A stretch of 64,000 nucleotides of DNA from Sporosarcina sp. P2 (GTDB taxonomy: Bacteria; Bacillota; Bacilli; Bacillales_A; Planococcaceae). The stretch spans positions 1-64,000 of the forward strand of contig NZ_PDYY01000018.1 in NCBI RefSeq assembly GCF_002743255.1, in the 5' to 3' direction. The notes below the pieces were generated by a model. That model searched no databases and was not told the origin of the DNA. It saw only the letters and a program-made list of their open reading frames with translations. Below are positions 14,913 through 28,960 of this stretch, one piece after another. A program made the translations under genes and the position numbers. Each line of letters starts with the position of its first letter. The first letter of the stretch is position 1.

Positions 14913-16337
14913 ATGAAATATCAAGATCGTCCACTTGTGCAAGCATTGCAGAATTTTCATAACCGAAAACCTGTTTCATTCCACGTGCCGGGACATAAAG
15001 GGGGCACATTATCTGATTTGCCGTCCGCTGTGCGTCAAGCACTTGCTTATGATCTGACGGAGCTGACAGGACTAGATGACTTGCATGAACCGACAGGAGC
15101 GATTAGAGAAGCAGAAGACAAATTGGCACATCTTTATAAAAGTGAACGGAGTTTCTTTCTAGTGAATGGTTCGACTGTGGGAAACCTGGCTATGCTGTAT
15201 GCAACAGTTCAGCGGGGAGACTTGGTAATTGTGCAACGTAATGCACATAAATCGATATTCAATGCACTGGAACTGACAGGTGCCAATTCAGTGTTTCTAT
15301 CTCCGGATTGGGATGAACAGACGCAGACGGCTGGAACGGTATCATTGAAGACAGTAAAAGAAGCACTCAAGCAGTATCCGAATGTGAAAGCAGCCGTTCT
15401 CACCACACCTACTTATTACGGAATAATAAATAAAGATTTAAAACAGATTATAGAAGTATGTCATAGCTACAGTATACCGATTCTCATTGATGAAGCGCAT
15501 GGTGCACATTTTATAGTGAATGATGCATTTCCAACGAGCGCACTTGAACTCGGAGCAGATCTGGTCGTTCAGTCTGCGCATAAAACATTACCCGCGATGA
15601 CAATGGCCTCTTTTTTACATATACATTCGCAATTTGTAAAAGTGGAAAGAGTTGCACATTATCTTCAGATGTTACAGTCCAGCAGTCCGTCTTATTTATT
15701 GATGGCATCCTTGGATGATGCAAGGTATTATGCAGAAACGTATGACGAAAAGCACTATGAGAGTTTTCGACTATACAGAAGTAATGTAGTCCGTAATCTA
15801 TGCAACATAGCGCGTATCGAAGTAGTAGAGACTGATGATCAACTGAAGTTGCTCATTCGCGCAACAGGTCATACCGGATACGTCTTGCAGGAAGCATTGG
15901 AGCAACAGGGTATTTATCCCGAGTTGGCCGATCTATACCAAGTGTTGCTGGTACTGCCCTTAGTGAAAGCGGGGGACGCGGAACATGGCATTGACCTAGT
16001 GGACAAATTTAAGATAGCGATGGAGTGGATAGAAGGGAAAGAAGCTACTTCAGTACGGTTTAACAGCTTTTCATCAATTAATTCTACGTCAACGGTAGTA
16101 TACACAGCAACTCAGCTTCATAGGATGGATATGGAATGGGTGAGTATGCAAGACGCAACTGGAAGAGTGGCAGCGGACGCGATTATTCCGTATCCGCCGG
16201 GCATTCCACTAGTATGTGCGGGAGAGCGTATTTGTCAAGAGCACATGAAACAAATGCAGGATCTATTGACGTCCGGCTGTAGATTTCAAGGAGCAATCAA
16301 TGGAAAGACGAAACAAGTTAAAGTAGTTTTGGAATAG
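14913..16337 (+). CDS. yaaO: Orn/Lys/Arg decarboxylase family protein (YaaO)
   Basis: A PLP-dependent fold-type I enzyme of the basic amino-acid decarboxylase family, 474 aa. SFHVPGHKGG near residue 20, LTELTGLDDLHEP, the ...IDEAHGAH aspartate loop and QSAHKTLPAMTMASFLHI with the PLP-binding lysine are characteristic. The C-terminal domain has IPYPPGIPL. The substrate of YaaO is not settled from sequence; arginine or lysine decarboxylation is the family activity. AAAGGAG precedes the ATG. It begins the conserved block and is followed 15 bp later by tmk, as in B. subtilis. Confidence 0.9.
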   Translation: MKYQDRPLVQALQNFHNRKPVSFHVPGHKGGTLSDLPSAVRQALAYDLTELTGLDDLHEPTGAIREAEDKLAHLYKSERSFFLVNGSTVGNLAMLYATVQRGDLVIVQRNAHKSIFNALELTGANSVFLSPDWDEQTQTAGTVSLKTVKEALKQYPNVKAAVLTTPTYYGIINKDLKQIIEVCHSYSIPILIDEAHGAHFIVNDAFPTSALELGADLVVQSAHKTLPAMTMASFLHIHSQFVKVERVAHYLQMLQSSSPSYLLMASLDDARYYAETYDEKHYESFRLYRSNVVRNLCNIARIEVVETDDQLKLLIRATGHTGYVLQEALEQQGIYPELADLYQVLLVLPLVKAGDAEHGIDLVDKFKIAMEWIEGKEATSVRFNSFSSINSTSTVVYTATQLHRMDMEWVSMQDATGRVAADAIIPYPPGIPLVCAGERICQEHMKQMQDLLTSGCRFQGAINGKTKQVKVVLE

Positions 16338-16352
16338 ATAGGGGATAAGAAG

Positions 16353-16994
16353 ATGGCTGGATTATTCATTAGTTTTGAAGGGCCGGAAGGAGCCGGCAAG
16401 ACGACTGTATTGCAAGCAATTGCGGAACGTTTATTGGCACAAGGACAAGATGTAATCATGACACGAGAACCGGGTGGAATTCCTATTGCAGAAAAAATTC
16501 GTGAAGTCATCTTGGATTCAAATCACAGTACGATGGACGGTAAGACGGAAGCGCTGTTGTATGCAGCTGCACGTAGACAACATTTAGTAGAAAAAATCAT
16601 ACCTGCACTACAACAGAATAAAATTGTTCTATGCGACCGTTTTATTGATAGTTCATTGGCATATCAAGGGTTCGCACGTAAATTAGGCATCGACGAAGTA
16701 CTGGCAATCAACTTATTCGCGATTGAAGAGTATATGCCGGATTGTACCATTTTCTTCGATGTGCCGCCCGAAGTAGGACTAGCCCGGATATGGAGAGATA
16801 AGGAACGTGAACAGAATCGTCTGGATTTAGAAAAAATGGAATTTCATGAGCAAGTGTACAAAGGCTATCAAGAAGTGATGTTACGGGATGAAGGGCGAAT
16901 ACAGATAGTTGACGCACAACAATTACCAGCACAAGTAATTGAAAATGTTTGGGAAATTGTAAGTATGGAAGTCAACTTACATAAGAATTCATGA
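16353..16994 (+). CDS. tmk: Thymidylate kinase
   Basis: Phosphorylates dTMP to dTDP in the cytoplasm for DNA synthesis. The P-loop is [11 protein letters not shown] near residue 8. TREPGG and the [13 protein letters not shown] (DRY-like) motif bind the nucleotide, and a lid segment with arginines ([12 protein letters not shown]) follows. At 213 aa it has the usual length. Second gene of the yaaO-tmk-darA-yaaR-holB block. Confidence 0.96.
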   Translation: MAGLFISFEGPEGAGKTTVLQAIAERLLAQGQDVIMTREPGGIPIAEKIREVILDSNHSTMDGKTEALLYAAARRQHLVEKIIPALQQNKIVLCDRFIDSSLAYQGFARKLGIDEVLAINLFAIEEYMPDCTIFFDVPPEVGLARIWRDKEREQNRLDLEKMEFHEQVYKGYQEVMLRDEGRIQIVDAQQLPAQVIENVWEIVSMEVNLHKNS

Positions 16995-17022
16995 TATAAT
17001 AAAGAAGAAATACGTTTTATGA

Positions 17023-17376
<354 letters not shown>

Positions 17377-17393
17377 TTTAGAGGTGAATGCTG

Positions 17394-17834
17394 ATGAAAG
17401 TCAATGGTGAATACCGTACAGGGATGGATAAATTATCGCCTGATCCTCTTCGGCATGCACAGGGTAATCCCAAGTTTGGACAAATGGTAGAAAAACAAGG
17501 ATCACGTCTGCAAGGAGAACAGATTGCCCGGTTGTTTGGGGATATCTCAAGTGCTGGAGATCGTCTCGCAAGGTCTCGAAACTTACGTGACATGGCGAAA
17601 TACAAGATGCTGATCAAACGTTTTTTGAAAGAGGCAGTAGATTCAGGTATTGAGTTAACACAATCTCATACATGGAACCAGTTCGGTGAAGGTCGCCGGT
17701 TGAATTTGGTCCAAACAATAGATGAAAAACTAATCGCGTTGACGGAGGCACTGTTGGATGAAGAAGAATCATCCATTGATTTACTCGCCAAAATTGGTGA
17801 AATCAAAGGTCTTCTGATCAATTTATATACGTGA
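17394..17834 (+). CDS. yaaR: YaaR family protein
   Basis: A conserved, mostly helical Firmicutes protein (DUF327) of unknown function, 146 aa with this start. GAGGTG lies seven bases before ATG 17394 but only one base before the in-frame ATG at 17388, so the second is chosen. The core contains FLKEAVDSGIELTQSHTW and the C-terminus is KIGEIKGLLINLYT. It is almost always next to darA and holB, and a terminator follows it here. Confidence 0.92.
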   Translation: MKVNGEYRTGMDKLSPDPLRHAQGNPKFGQMVEKQGSRLQGEQIARLFGDISSAGDRLARSRNLRDMAKYKMLIKRFLKEAVDSGIELTQSHTWNQFGEGRRLNLVQTIDEKLIALTEALLDEEESSIDLLAKIGEIKGLLINLYT

Positions 17835-17870
17835 TCCCGTGCCGCACTCACATGTAGCACGGGGTTTTTT
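17835..17870 (+). terminator. Terminator after yaaR
   Basis: CCCGTGC pairs with GCACGGG over a 14-base loop and is followed by T6. Confidence 0.85.
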
Positions 17871-17902
17871 GCAACATCTTTACTAACTAAGGAGGAGCTT
17901 GC

Positions 17903-18913
17903 ATGTCACAGACGTTGCACGACCATGCATTGCAGTCTCAGAAGCAAGTTATCGACAAATTAACTATGATTCACAAAAGACAGCGTATTGGACATGCCTA
18001 TTTATTTGAAGGTTCGAATGGTGCAGGCAAAGAGGCAGTTGCACAATATTTCACGAAACTGCTATTATGCATGAATCCGAAAGAAAATGTTCCATGTGAA
18101 ACATGTCACTCGTGTAAACGTATAGAATCAGGTAATCATCCGAACGTAGTCTGGATCAGACCTGATGGACAGGACATCAAAAAGGATCAAATGTCTGAAT
18201 TAATTATAAAAATGACGAAAAAAGGGTATGAAGAGGGACGGAAAGTATATGTGATTGTTCATGCGGAGAGAATGAATGCCTCAGCAGCCAATACATTGCT
18301 GAAGTTCCTTGAAGAACCTGAAGGAAATGTCACAGCTATTTTACTTACGGATTCCTATCCATCCATTTTGTCAACAATTCAATCACGGTGCCAGCGAATT
18401 TCGCTTCAGCCGATGAATCGCCAAAATAGTATTGAAAGTCTCGTGGAAAAAGGAGTTACAGCTTCTATGGCATCTACTGTAACGATGATGACAGCAAATG
18501 TTGAAGCGGCTTATAGGATGGCTCAAGAAGATTCCTTTGTACAGAGACGGAAATTAGTGTTAAAATTAGTAGAGGCAATCGAACAGCGATCCCCAGGTGA
18601 GGCGTTGCTGTTCATTCAGACAGATTGGATGCCTGTCATGAAGGAAAAAAGTGATTGTGAACAAGGCCTTGATTTGCTTCTCTTCGCGTACCGTGATATT
18701 GTGGCGGTGAAAGCAGGTTTGCAATCAACTATATCGTATCCCGATCAATTAGAAGTCTTCACAGGACATTCTGTCAAAAATACTTATAGCAGTTTAACTG
18801 TTAAAATAGATGCCGTCTTGCAGGCGAAAAAACGATTGCATCAAAATATGAATCGTACGCTTTTACTAGAACAATTGGTGCTTACTATGCAGGAGGGGTT
18901 ATCGTTTGTATAA
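17903..18913 (+). CDS. holB: DNA polymerase III delta' subunit
   Basis: A clamp-loader subunit of the replicative polymerase, 336 aa. An AAA+ domain starts at GHAYLFEGSNGAGKEAVA, a P-loop variant as is usual for delta'. A CETCHSCK zinc module follows (~65-75), then AERMNASAANTLLKFLEEP and IQSRCQRI of the SRC sensor motif. The C-terminal part is the helical collar domain. AAGGAGGAG precedes the ATG. It overlaps ricT by eight bases, so translation is probably coupled. Confidence 0.94.
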   Translation: MSQTLHDHALQSQKQVIDKLTMIHKRQRIGHAYLFEGSNGAGKEAVAQYFTKLLLCMNPKENVPCETCHSCKRIESGNHPNVVWIRPDGQDIKKDQMSELIIKMTKKGYEEGRKVYVIVHAERMNASAANTLLKFLEEPEGNVTAILLTDSYPSILSTIQSRCQRISLQPMNRQNSIESLVEKGVTASMASTVTMMTANVEAAYRMAQEDSFVQRRKLVLKLVEAIEQRSPGEALLFIQTDWMPVMKEKSDCEQGLDLLLFAYRDIVAVKAGLQSTISYPDQLEVFTGHSVKNTYSSLTVKIDAVLQAKKRLHQNMNRTLLLEQLVLTMQEGLSFV

Positions 18914-19733
18914 AGTCGTAGGCGTCCGCTTTAAAAAAGCGGGAAAGTTATATTATTTTGACCCATTGGATATGCCGATTGAAATTGGCGACTATGTCAT
19001 TGTGGAAACAGCACGAGGTGTAGAGTACGGTAAGGTAGCCAGTCGAAGTAATGAAATAGATGATGAAGATGTCGTCTTGCCACTGAAAAAGATCATTCGT
19101 CTTGCAGATGAGGGTGATCGTGAACGAGTCAAAGAGAATGAGCAAGAGGCAAATGAAGCATTTGATGTCTGCGTTGAAAAAATTACAGAACATCAATTAG
19201 ATATGCGTTTAGTAGATGTGGAATATACATTTGATCGTAATAAAATTGTTTTTTACTTCACCGCTGAAGGCCGAGTGGACTTCCGCAACCTAGTAAAGGA
19301 TCTCGCTGCAATTTTCCGGACTAGAATTGAATTGCGCCAAATCGGTGTACGTGATGAAGCGAAAATGCTAGGCGGTATCGGTCCATGTGGTAGAATGCTT
19401 TGCTGTTCAACATTTTTAGGTGATTTTGAGCCGGTATCTATCAAGATGGCGAAAGATCAGAACCTTTCATTGAACCCATCAAAGATTTCGGGTCTATGTG
19501 GTCGTTTGATGTGTTGTCTGAAGTATGAAAATGATGCATATGAAGAAGCGAAAGCGCTAATGCCCGATCTTGGTAAACAAGTAGTTACACAAGATGGAGT
19601 AGGAAAAGTAGTCGGACTGAACTTATTGGAGCGTGTACTTCAAGTGAATATGCCGGCATTTGAACGAGTAGTGGAATATGCGTGGAGTGAGATTGAGGAT
19701 TTACAGAAAGAAACAGCTCAATTGACTAAATGA
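18906..19733 (+). CDS. ricT: RicT (YaaT, PSP1 domain), Y-complex subunit
   Basis: 275 aa with the PSP1 domain. In B. subtilis RicT joins RicA and RicF in a Y-complex that carries Fe-S clusters and aids RNase Y processing, competence and sporulation phosphorelay. A cysteine-rich core near residues 155-205 ([28 protein letters not shown]) contains the expected cluster ligands. Start is TTG, within the holB 3' end, preceded by AGGAGGGG. Followed closely by yabA. Confidence 0.94.
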   Translation: MYKVVGVRFKKAGKLYYFDPLDMPIEIGDYVIVETARGVEYGKVASRSNEIDDEDVVLPLKKIIRLADEGDRERVKENEQEANEAFDVCVEKITEHQLDMRLVDVEYTFDRNKIVFYFTAEGRVDFRNLVKDLAAIFRTRIELRQIGVRDEAKMLGGIGPCGRMLCCSTFLGDFEPVSIKMAKDQNLSLNPSKISGLCGRLMCCLKYENDAYEEAKALMPDLGKQVVTQDGVGKVVGLNLLERVLQVNMPAFERVVEYAWSEIEDLQKETAQLTK

Positions 19734-19746
19734 TGAGGTGGAACAG

Positions 19747-20106
19747 TTGAAAGAAGTGAACTTTCTTGACAGGGTAATGGATTTTGAACAACAGTTGGAT
19801 TCTATGCAAAAACAATTCCGGGAACTCATTGGATTTGTTGCAAAGATGACTGAAGAAAACCACTCGCTTCGTCTGGAAAACCATCATCTGCGAACGCGAC
19901 TTGATGAAATCGATAAGATTACACAAGAAATAGAAGAGGCCGCGCGTGATGAACGTCCAAAGAAGCTTGACGTGGGCGAAGGCGTAGACAATCTAGCTCG
20001 TTTGTACAATGAAGGTTTTCATGTGTGCAATGTGCACTACGGCAGCAGCCGTAAAGGCGAAGATTGTCTATTCTGCCTGTCATTCTTAAATAAACAGAAC
20101 GGTTGA
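19747..20106 (+). CDS. yabA: Replication initiation control protein YabA
   Basis: Negative regulator of replication initiation that bridges DnaA and the sliding clamp DnaN. The N-terminal ~60 residues form a leucine-zipper coiled coil ([15 protein letters not shown]...[15 protein letters not shown]). The C-terminal zinc domain has HVCNVHYG...[10 protein letters not shown]. Start TTG 19747 is six bases after GAGGTGG and gives 119 aa, the length of B. subtilis YabA; an upstream in-frame GTG at 19738 overlaps the ribosome-binding site. Confidence 0.93.
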   Translation: MKEVNFLDRVMDFEQQLDSMQKQFRELIGFVAKMTEENHSLRLENHHLRTRLDEIDKITQEIEEAARDERPKKLDVGEGVDNLARLYNEGFHVCNVHYGSSRKGEDCLFCLSFLNKQNG

Positions 20107-20164
20107 GAGGTCAATTCCTATTTTTAGGTATTGGCTTTTTCTTTTGATTGAAGGAGTGTAGATT

Positions 20165-20905
20165 GTGAACTTAGAAAATGATGAACGAATGGACTATTTA
20201 TTGGCAGAGGACTTGCGCATCATTCAAAGCTCTTCTGTTTTTTCCTTTTCACTAGATGCAGTGCTGTTGGCACGTTTTGCCTATATGCCGATCCGAGGAG
20301 GAAAGATTGTTGATTTATGCACAGGTAACGGTGTAATCCCTTTGTTCATGAGTGCCCGGACGAAAGGCGAAATCATAGGTATTGAATTGCAAGAACGCCT
20401 AGCGGATATGGCGCATAGAAGTGTAGTGCTTAACGGTCTAGAACAACAGATCACGATTGAAAATGGAAACGTCATAAATATTGCAAAAAAAATTGGTTAT
20501 GAGTTATATGATACGGTTACATGCAATCCTCCTTATTTCCCGGCAAATGAAAAAAGTGCTAGAAACAAAAGTGAGTATTACACGATCGCTAGGCATGAAG
20601 TAGAGCTAACACTAGATCAAGCAGTGAAATCTGCAAGTGAATTATTGAAACAAGGTGGGAAAGCAGCATTTGTTCACCGTCCCGGTAGACTTCTTGACAT
20701 CATCACATCCATGAGGCAGTATCGTTTAGAACCAAAGCGTATTCGTTTCGTCTATCCGAAAGAAGGGAAAGAAGCAAATACACTATTAATCGAAGCAATT
20801 AAGGATGGAAAACCTGATCTTAAAATTCTACCTCCTTTATATGTCTACCGTGAAAATGGAGAATATACGGATGAAGTAAGGCGGCTATTGTATGGGGAAA
20901 ATTGA
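20165..20905 (+). CDS. trmN6: tRNA1(Val) adenine-37 N6-methyltransferase (YabB)
   Basis: An SAM-dependent methyltransferase of 246 aa. The SAM-binding motif is [16 protein letters not shown], with an acidic IGIELQ after it, and CNPPYFP is the NPPY motif of amino-group DNA/RNA methylases. The E. coli homologue modifies A37 of tRNA-Val. Start is GTG with GAAGGAG upstream. It overlaps yazA by 14 bases, and yazA overlaps rsmI, forming a tight three-gene unit of RNA-modification functions. Confidence 0.92.
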   Translation: MNLENDERMDYLLAEDLRIIQSSSVFSFSLDAVLLARFAYMPIRGGKIVDLCTGNGVIPLFMSARTKGEIIGIELQERLADMAHRSVVLNGLEQQITIENGNVINIAKKIGYELYDTVTCNPPYFPANEKSARNKSEYYTIARHEVELTLDQAVKSASELLKQGGKAAFVHRPGRLLDIITSMRQYRLEPKRIRFVYPKEGKEANTLLIEAIKDGKPDLKILPPLYVYRENGEYTDEVRRLLYGEN

Positions 20906-21155
20906 GCACTTCTTCTATGTACTAGTATGCAATGACGGATCATATTACGCTGGATATACGAATGATTTAGAACGCCGCTTACGTGTACATAATGAAGGAA
21001 AAGGCGCAAAGTATACGAGAGGGCGTCTACCTGTAAAGTATATTTATCAAGAATTATTTGAAACTCAACGGCAAGCGATGCAAGCAGAGTATCAGTTTAA
21101 GCAATTAACCCGAAAACAAAAAGAACAATATATAAAAAAGGAGCGGTCCACATGA
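20892..21155 (+). CDS. yazA: GIY-YIG family protein YazA
   Basis: An 87-residue single-domain GIY-YIG nuclease-fold protein. [27 protein letters not shown] contains the paired Tyr-Val/Tyr-Ala-Gly motifs, the catalytic Arg region and the conserved His-Asn. [13 protein letters not shown] and a C-terminal lysine-rich helix follow. The role of the UPF0213 group is unknown. Overlaps its neighbours on both sides. Confidence 0.92.
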   Translation: MGKIEHFFYVLVCNDGSYYAGYTNDLERRLRVHNEGKGAKYTRGRLPVKYIYQELFETQRQAMQAEYQFKQLTRKQKEQYIKKERST

Positions 21156-22030
21156 TTACGTCACAAAAGAGTGCTGAAGCAACAGAGTTCGGGAAGTTGT
21201 TCATCGTAGGCACACCAATCGGCAACCTCGAAGATATGACATTCCGTGCAGTTCGGATCTTACAGGAAGCAGATTATATTGCGGCGGAGGATACGCGTAA
21301 TACGATTAAATTATGTAATCATTTTGAGATTACTACACAAATGATCAGTTATCACGAACATAATACACGTGTGGCGGGAGAAAAAATAATAGAACTCCTT
21401 CAAGATGGGAATAACATTGCTATTGTCAGTGACGCAGGGATGCCATGTATTTCAGACCCCGGCGCAGATCTTGTAGAATTAGCGATTGAACAGGGATTCG
21501 CTGTCGTTCCCGTTCCGGGACCGAACGCAGCTATTACAGCATTAGTAGCTTCAGGTATTACAGCGCAACCGTTTTTGTTTTTTGGATTTCTATCGCGTCA
21601 AAAAAAGGAATTAAAAACACAGCTTGAGAACTTACAGCACTATGAGGAAACAATAATATTTTACGAGGCTCCACATCGTTTAAAACAGACATTGCGCGGT
21701 TTAGTAGAACAATTTGGAGATGAACGAAAAATTGTGATGGCCCGTGAATTAACGAAGCGATTTGAAGAGTTCTTGAGAGGAACGATTGCAGAAGCAATAG
21801 AGTGGGCAGAATCCAATGAAATCAGAGGGGAGTTCTGTTTGATTGTGGAAGGTAATCAGAACGTGCAACACGAAGCCGCAATTGCTTGGTGGACAGACCT
21901 ATCCATTAAGGAACATGTAGAACGTATAATAGAAGAAAAGGAAATTCGTTCGAAAGATGCGATCAAAGAAGTGGCAGATGTCCGTGAGTTGAGTAAACGA
22001 GATGTTTATCAAGCCTATCATGTAGGGTAA
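21152..22030 (+). CDS. rsmI: 16S rRNA (cytidine-1402 2'-O) methyltransferase
   Basis: 292 aa of the tetrapyrrole-methylase fold. LFIVGTPIGNLEDMTFRAVRIL, AAEDTRN, SYHEHN and SDAGMPCISDPG are the family's SAM/substrate motifs. The enzyme methylates C1402 in the decoding centre with RsmH. ATG overlaps the yazA stop by four bases. A strong bidirectional terminator separates it from convergent abrB. Confidence 0.95.
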   Translation: MITSQKSAEATEFGKLFIVGTPIGNLEDMTFRAVRILQEADYIAAEDTRNTIKLCNHFEITTQMISYHEHNTRVAGEKIIELLQDGNNIAIVSDAGMPCISDPGADLVELAIEQGFAVVPVPGPNAAITALVASGITAQPFLFFGFLSRQKKELKTQLENLQHYEETIIFYEAPHRLKQTLRGLVEQFGDERKIVMARELTKRFEEFLRGTIAEAIEWAESNEIRGEFCLIVEGNQNVQHEAAIAWWTDLSIKEHVERIIEEKEIRSKDAIKEVADVRELSKRDVYQAYHVG

Positions 22031-22031
22031 G

Positions 22032-22066
22032 AAAAAATCCTGAACGTGTACACGTTCAGGATTTTT
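22032..22066. terminator. Bidirectional terminator between rsmI and abrB
   Basis: A near-perfect palindrome, AATCCTGAACGTG with CACGTTCAGGATT, has an A run on the left and a T run on the right, so it can stop transcription from both convergent genes. Confidence 0.92.
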
Positions 22067-22071
22067 ACAAA

Positions 22072-22347
22072 TTAATTGATTTTATTTTGAATTTCATCCA
22101 TCAATTGCTTTGCACCTTCAGGACTCAAAATTAACTTACCATCGATCAAACGAAGATTATCATCCGACACTTCTCCTGTAATCGAACATGTCATATTAGG
22201 CATGTACTTTTTTAAGATGATTTTGTCGTCATCCACGTATATTTCTAACGCATCTTTTTGCTCAATACCGAGCGTACGACGAAGTTCAATCGGGATCACA
22301 ACACGACCTAGCTCATCAACTTTTCTCACAATTCCAGTAGACTTCAT
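22072..22347 (-). CDS. abrB: Transition-state regulator AbrB
   Basis: 91-residue global repressor of post-exponential genes. The N-terminal swapped-hairpin DNA-binding domain is MKSTGIVRKVDELGRVVIP followed by ELRRTL; TCSITGEVSDDN and a C-terminal helix form the tetramerisation part. AGGAGG precedes the ATG with a ten-base spacer. It is convergent with rsmI, as in Bacillus. In B. subtilis it is repressed by Spo0A; I did not identify Spo0A boxes upstream with confidence. Confidence 0.96.
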   Translation of the reverse strand: MKSTGIVRKVDELGRVVIPIELRRTLGIEQKDALEIYVDDDKIILKKYMPNMTCSITGEVSDDNLRLIDGKLILSPEGAKQLMDEIQNKIN

Positions 22348-24599
<2,252 letters not shown>

Positions 24600-24613
24600 T
24601 TGATCGCGTAATA

Positions 24614-24661
24614 AAGCTGTCATTAGAGGTCGGAATCAACGACTTCTGGTGGCAGTTTTTT
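24614..24661 (+). terminator. Terminator after metG
   Basis: CTGTCA...AGAGGTC pairs imperfectly with GACTTCT...TGGCAG and ends in T6. Confidence 0.65.
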
Positions 24662-25152
24662 GCGTTTAGGTATCAATTAGGTCATTGGAGAGTAGAATGC
24701 GGAGTTATGTTGTTGCGCATGAGTGATTATGCCTGTCCTGTAATGGTTTGGAGACTTGGCAAGTAGGAGACAGTTGTCGGATGAATCCTCAGACTAGTTT
24801 TTTTACAAGGATACTGGTTCTGCCGGGAGACTTACGCGATGTGTCTAGTGTAGAAATGGAAGAAGTGTTTACCTTTTCGATCGCACTTTCTTGGTCTAGA
24901 AAAAAACAATTTCACTCAACCTAGAAAGCGATATACCCACTTTACTTGATTTTATGTCGCAAATGTTACAACAAACTTATAAATGTCAAAATTCTTCCAT
25001 ATACCCCCTAATACTTTTGCACGTCTAGTAGTAAAGCGTTTCGAAAACAGTAGACGGAATAAACAAACTATTTGTTACACAACTGTAATATAAATGAGAT
25101 GAAAGACACAATCAAAGACAATAGAATAGAAAACAGTGTTAGGAGAGATACT
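24662..25152 (+). other. Gene-free stretch before tatD
   Basis: About 490 bp with no convincing gene on either strand, RNA gene or repeat. The frame of tatD is open back to 25072 from a TTG but has no ribosome-binding site there. A convincing promoter for tatD was not identified. Confidence 0.5.
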
Positions 25153-25920
25153 ATGTTTATTGATACACATGTTCATTTAAATGCAGATCAATACGAAGAA
25201 GACGTGGAAGAAGTCATTCAACGTGCAATTGATGCAAACGTAGAAAAAATGGTCGTAGTTGGGTTTGATACAAAGACTATCAACAAGGCTATGGAATTAG
25301 TAGAACAATACCCATTCATCTATGGTGTTATTGGTTGGCATCCTGTTGATGCAGTAGATTGCACGGAAAGTGATCTACAATGGATCAAAGAGTTGTCGGC
25401 CCATCCGAAAGTCGTCGGCATTGGAGAAACCGGTCTCGATTACTACTGGGATAAATCACCGAAAGATATACAGCAAGAGTTGTTTCGTAAACAGATCCAA
25501 CTAGCAAAAGAAGTAGATTTGCCAATCATCATTCACAATCGCGATGCGACAGGAGACGTAGTTCGGATTTTGCAAGAAGAAAATGCGGCAGAGGTCGGTG
25601 GGATTATGCATTGTTACAGCGGTAGTGTTGAAACAGCTGCACAATGTATAGAAATGAACTTTCTTATTTCGCTAGGCGGACCTGTAACGTTTAAGAATGC
25701 TAGAATGCCAAAAGAAGTAGCAACAAAGATACCACTAGACAAGTTGCTGATCGAAACGGATGCACCGTATTTGGCACCACATCCTTATAGAGGGAAGCGC
25801 AATGAACCTTCCTATGTCCCATTAGTGGCGGAGGAAATCGCGCGGTTGAAAGAAGTGTCGGTTGAAGAAGTAGCAAAACAAACGACTGCGAATGCATTAC
25901 AACTGTTTAAGATTCAGTGA
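25153..25920 (+). CDS. yabD: TatD-family metal-dependent hydrolase (YabD)
   Basis: A metallo-dependent TIM-barrel nuclease, 255 aa. FIDTHVHLNADQY carries the HxH metal pair, GIGETGLDYYWD the bridging Glu, IIHNRDA and MHCYSG further His ligands and LIETDAPYLAPHP the catalytic Asp. TatD homologues have 3'-5' DNase activity. AGGAGAG lies five bases before the chosen ATG, and the length matches the B. subtilis protein. Confidence 0.94.
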   Translation: MFIDTHVHLNADQYEEDVEEVIQRAIDANVEKMVVVGFDTKTINKAMELVEQYPFIYGVIGWHPVDAVDCTESDLQWIKELSAHPKVVGIGETGLDYYWDKSPKDIQQELFRKQIQLAKEVDLPIIIHNRDATGDVVRILQEENAAEVGGIMHCYSGSVETAAQCIEMNFLISLGGPVTFKNARMPKEVATKIPLDKLLIETDAPYLAPHPYRGKRNEPSYVPLVAEEIARLKEVSVEEVAKQTTANALQLFKIQ

Positions 25921-25992
25921 ACGACTTACGGCAATTATTTATTTAATAAATCTGGAATGCCTCAAGTTAAGAATGATTAGTAGTTTAGAAGT

Positions 25993-26021
25993 TTGACAGT
26001 GTAAAACAAACGCTTTATACT
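25993..26021 (+). promoter_or_regulatory. Sigma-A promoter of yabE
   Basis: TTGACA, a 17-bp spacer and TATACT form a near-consensus promoter about 30 bp before the yabE ribosome-binding site. Confidence 0.8.
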
Positions 26022-26052
26022 CAGCCGTGTAATGAAAGGGGAATTTTTTAAC

Positions 26053-27324
26053 ATGTCTCAGAAGAATACAAAGGTTATGCGCATTGCGCTTTTATTTATG
26101 GCGATAGCATTATTCGTAACCACAACGTCACTCGTACTGATTGACGGAAAAAAGAAGAATATCTCAATGGATCTTAATGGCAAGCAAATAGAATTACGTA
26201 CAGCAGCGGCTACAGTCGGAGAAGTACTAGCAGCAAATGATGTAAACGTACAAAAGCATGATCTAGTAGAACCAACAGTGAACACACCCATTGAAAATGA
26301 TACAGAGATCAAATGGCAAAAAGCAAACAAAGTAGTAATTGACGTAGATGGCAAAACTCAAGAACTTTGGACAACAGAAGCTACAGTGAATGATGTACTT
26401 AAAACAGCAAAAATTGAAGTCTCTACACATGACGAAATTGAACCCGCTCTAGAGACGAAGATTACGGAAAATCAACCAATTACGATTGCTAAAGCATTCC
26501 CTGTGATTGTTAAAGACGGCGGTAAAGAGCATACTGTATGGTCAACACAAACAACCGTCAGAAAGTTTTTGACAGATCAAAAAATCCGTCTTTCAAACTT
26601 GGATAAAGTAGAAGGCGACACAAATGCAAAATTGACGGCATCTAATGCAGTGGTTAACATTGCACGTGTTGAAAAGATCACAGATGTAATTGAAGAAACA
26701 GCGGACTTCAAAACAAAAAGAAAAACAGATATGACTATGCTCAAAGGTAAAGAGAAAGTTGTCACGAATGGTAAAAAGGGTAAACTACAAAAGAAATTCC
26801 AAATTACGAAAAAGAATGGAAAAGTAGTTTCTCGTGAATTGATTGGTAAGACAATGGTAGAAGAACCTACACATAAAGTAGTTCACGTAGGAGCTAAAGC
26901 GCCGAAAGTAGAAGTTGCAACTGCAACGCCGGCTATAGCAAAAGCATCTACCAATACAACAGCAAAATCTTCAAGTACACCAGCACGGGCGCAAGTTGCA
27001 GTATCACGTGGTAACGATGGTGAACCAAGCGGCGGCAAAGAATTCTACGCCAATGCAAGTGCGTATACGGCTTATTGTAATGGATGTTCGGGTATTACAG
27101 CGACAGGTATTAACTTGCGTGCGAACCCGAATATGAAATTAATCGCAGTCGATCCACGAGTGATTCCATTAGGATCTAAAGTGTGGGTGGAAGGCTATGG
27201 TTATGCCATCGCTGGAGATACAGGTGGCGCTATCAAAGGAAACCGTATCGATTTACACATGCCTACCAAAGAAGCGGCTTACTCATTTGGTCGTCGTCAA
27301 GTGAAAATTAAAGTTATTAACTAA
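26053..27324 (+). CDS. yabE: YabE: DUF348/G5/3D cell-wall protein
   Basis: A surface protein of 423 aa related to resuscitation-promoting factors. After a membrane/signal segment (~12-33) come three DUF348 repeats (~40-95, 96-150, 151-212), a G5 domain (~213-288; AKAxxKVVxVG-type end reads PTHKVVHVGAK), a Thr/Ala/Ser linker and a C-terminal 3D domain with VDPRVIPLGSKVWVEGYG, AGDTGG and IDLHM, the three-aspartate lytic-transglycosylase-like motif. It probably remodels peptidoglycan. ATG 26053 follows AAAGGGG by 11 bases; the in-frame ATG 26032 lies before that site. A strong promoter drives it. Confidence 0.93.
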   Translation: MSQKNTKVMRIALLFMAIALFVTTTSLVLIDGKKKNISMDLNGKQIELRTAAATVGEVLAANDVNVQKHDLVEPTVNTPIENDTEIKWQKANKVVIDVDGKTQELWTTEATVNDVLKTAKIEVSTHDEIEPALETKITENQPITIAKAFPVIVKDGGKEHTVWSTQTTVRKFLTDQKIRLSNLDKVEGDTNAKLTASNAVVNIARVEKITDVIEETADFKTKRKTDMTMLKGKEKVVTNGKKGKLQKKFQITKKNGKVVSRELIGKTMVEEPTHKVVHVGAKAPKVEVATATPAIAKASTNTTAKSSSTPARAQVAVSRGNDGEPSGGKEFYANASAYTAYCNGCSGITATGINLRANPNMKLIAVDPRVIPLGSKVWVEGYGYAIAGDTGGAIKGNRIDLHMPTKEAAYSFGRRQVKIKVIN

Positions 27325-27333
27325 TAGCAATGT

Positions 27334-27374
27334 ACCGATAAGAAGAGAAAAACTCTCTCTCTTGTCGGTTTTTT
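27334..27374 (+). terminator. Terminator after yabE
   Basis: ACCGATAAGAAGAG pairs with CTCTCTCTTGTCGGT and ends in T6. Confidence 0.85.
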
Positions 27375-27457
27375 CTGTTTCCTACCGGTATGGATGTACA
27401 GAATTGAAAAAACACAGTAAAATGGGAAGAATGATATCGTAAGAAAAGAGGAATAGT

Positions 27458-28910
<1,453 letters not shown>

Positions 28911-28960
28911 AATTAATGACAATTTCATACGAAAAAATAGTGAATTTCATCATAAAGTGA

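Noticed and set aside
25072-25152. N-terminal extension of the TatD-family protein from TTG
   Set aside because: No ribosome-binding site precedes the TTG, and the extension is absent from the known family; ATG 25153 follows AGGAGAG.
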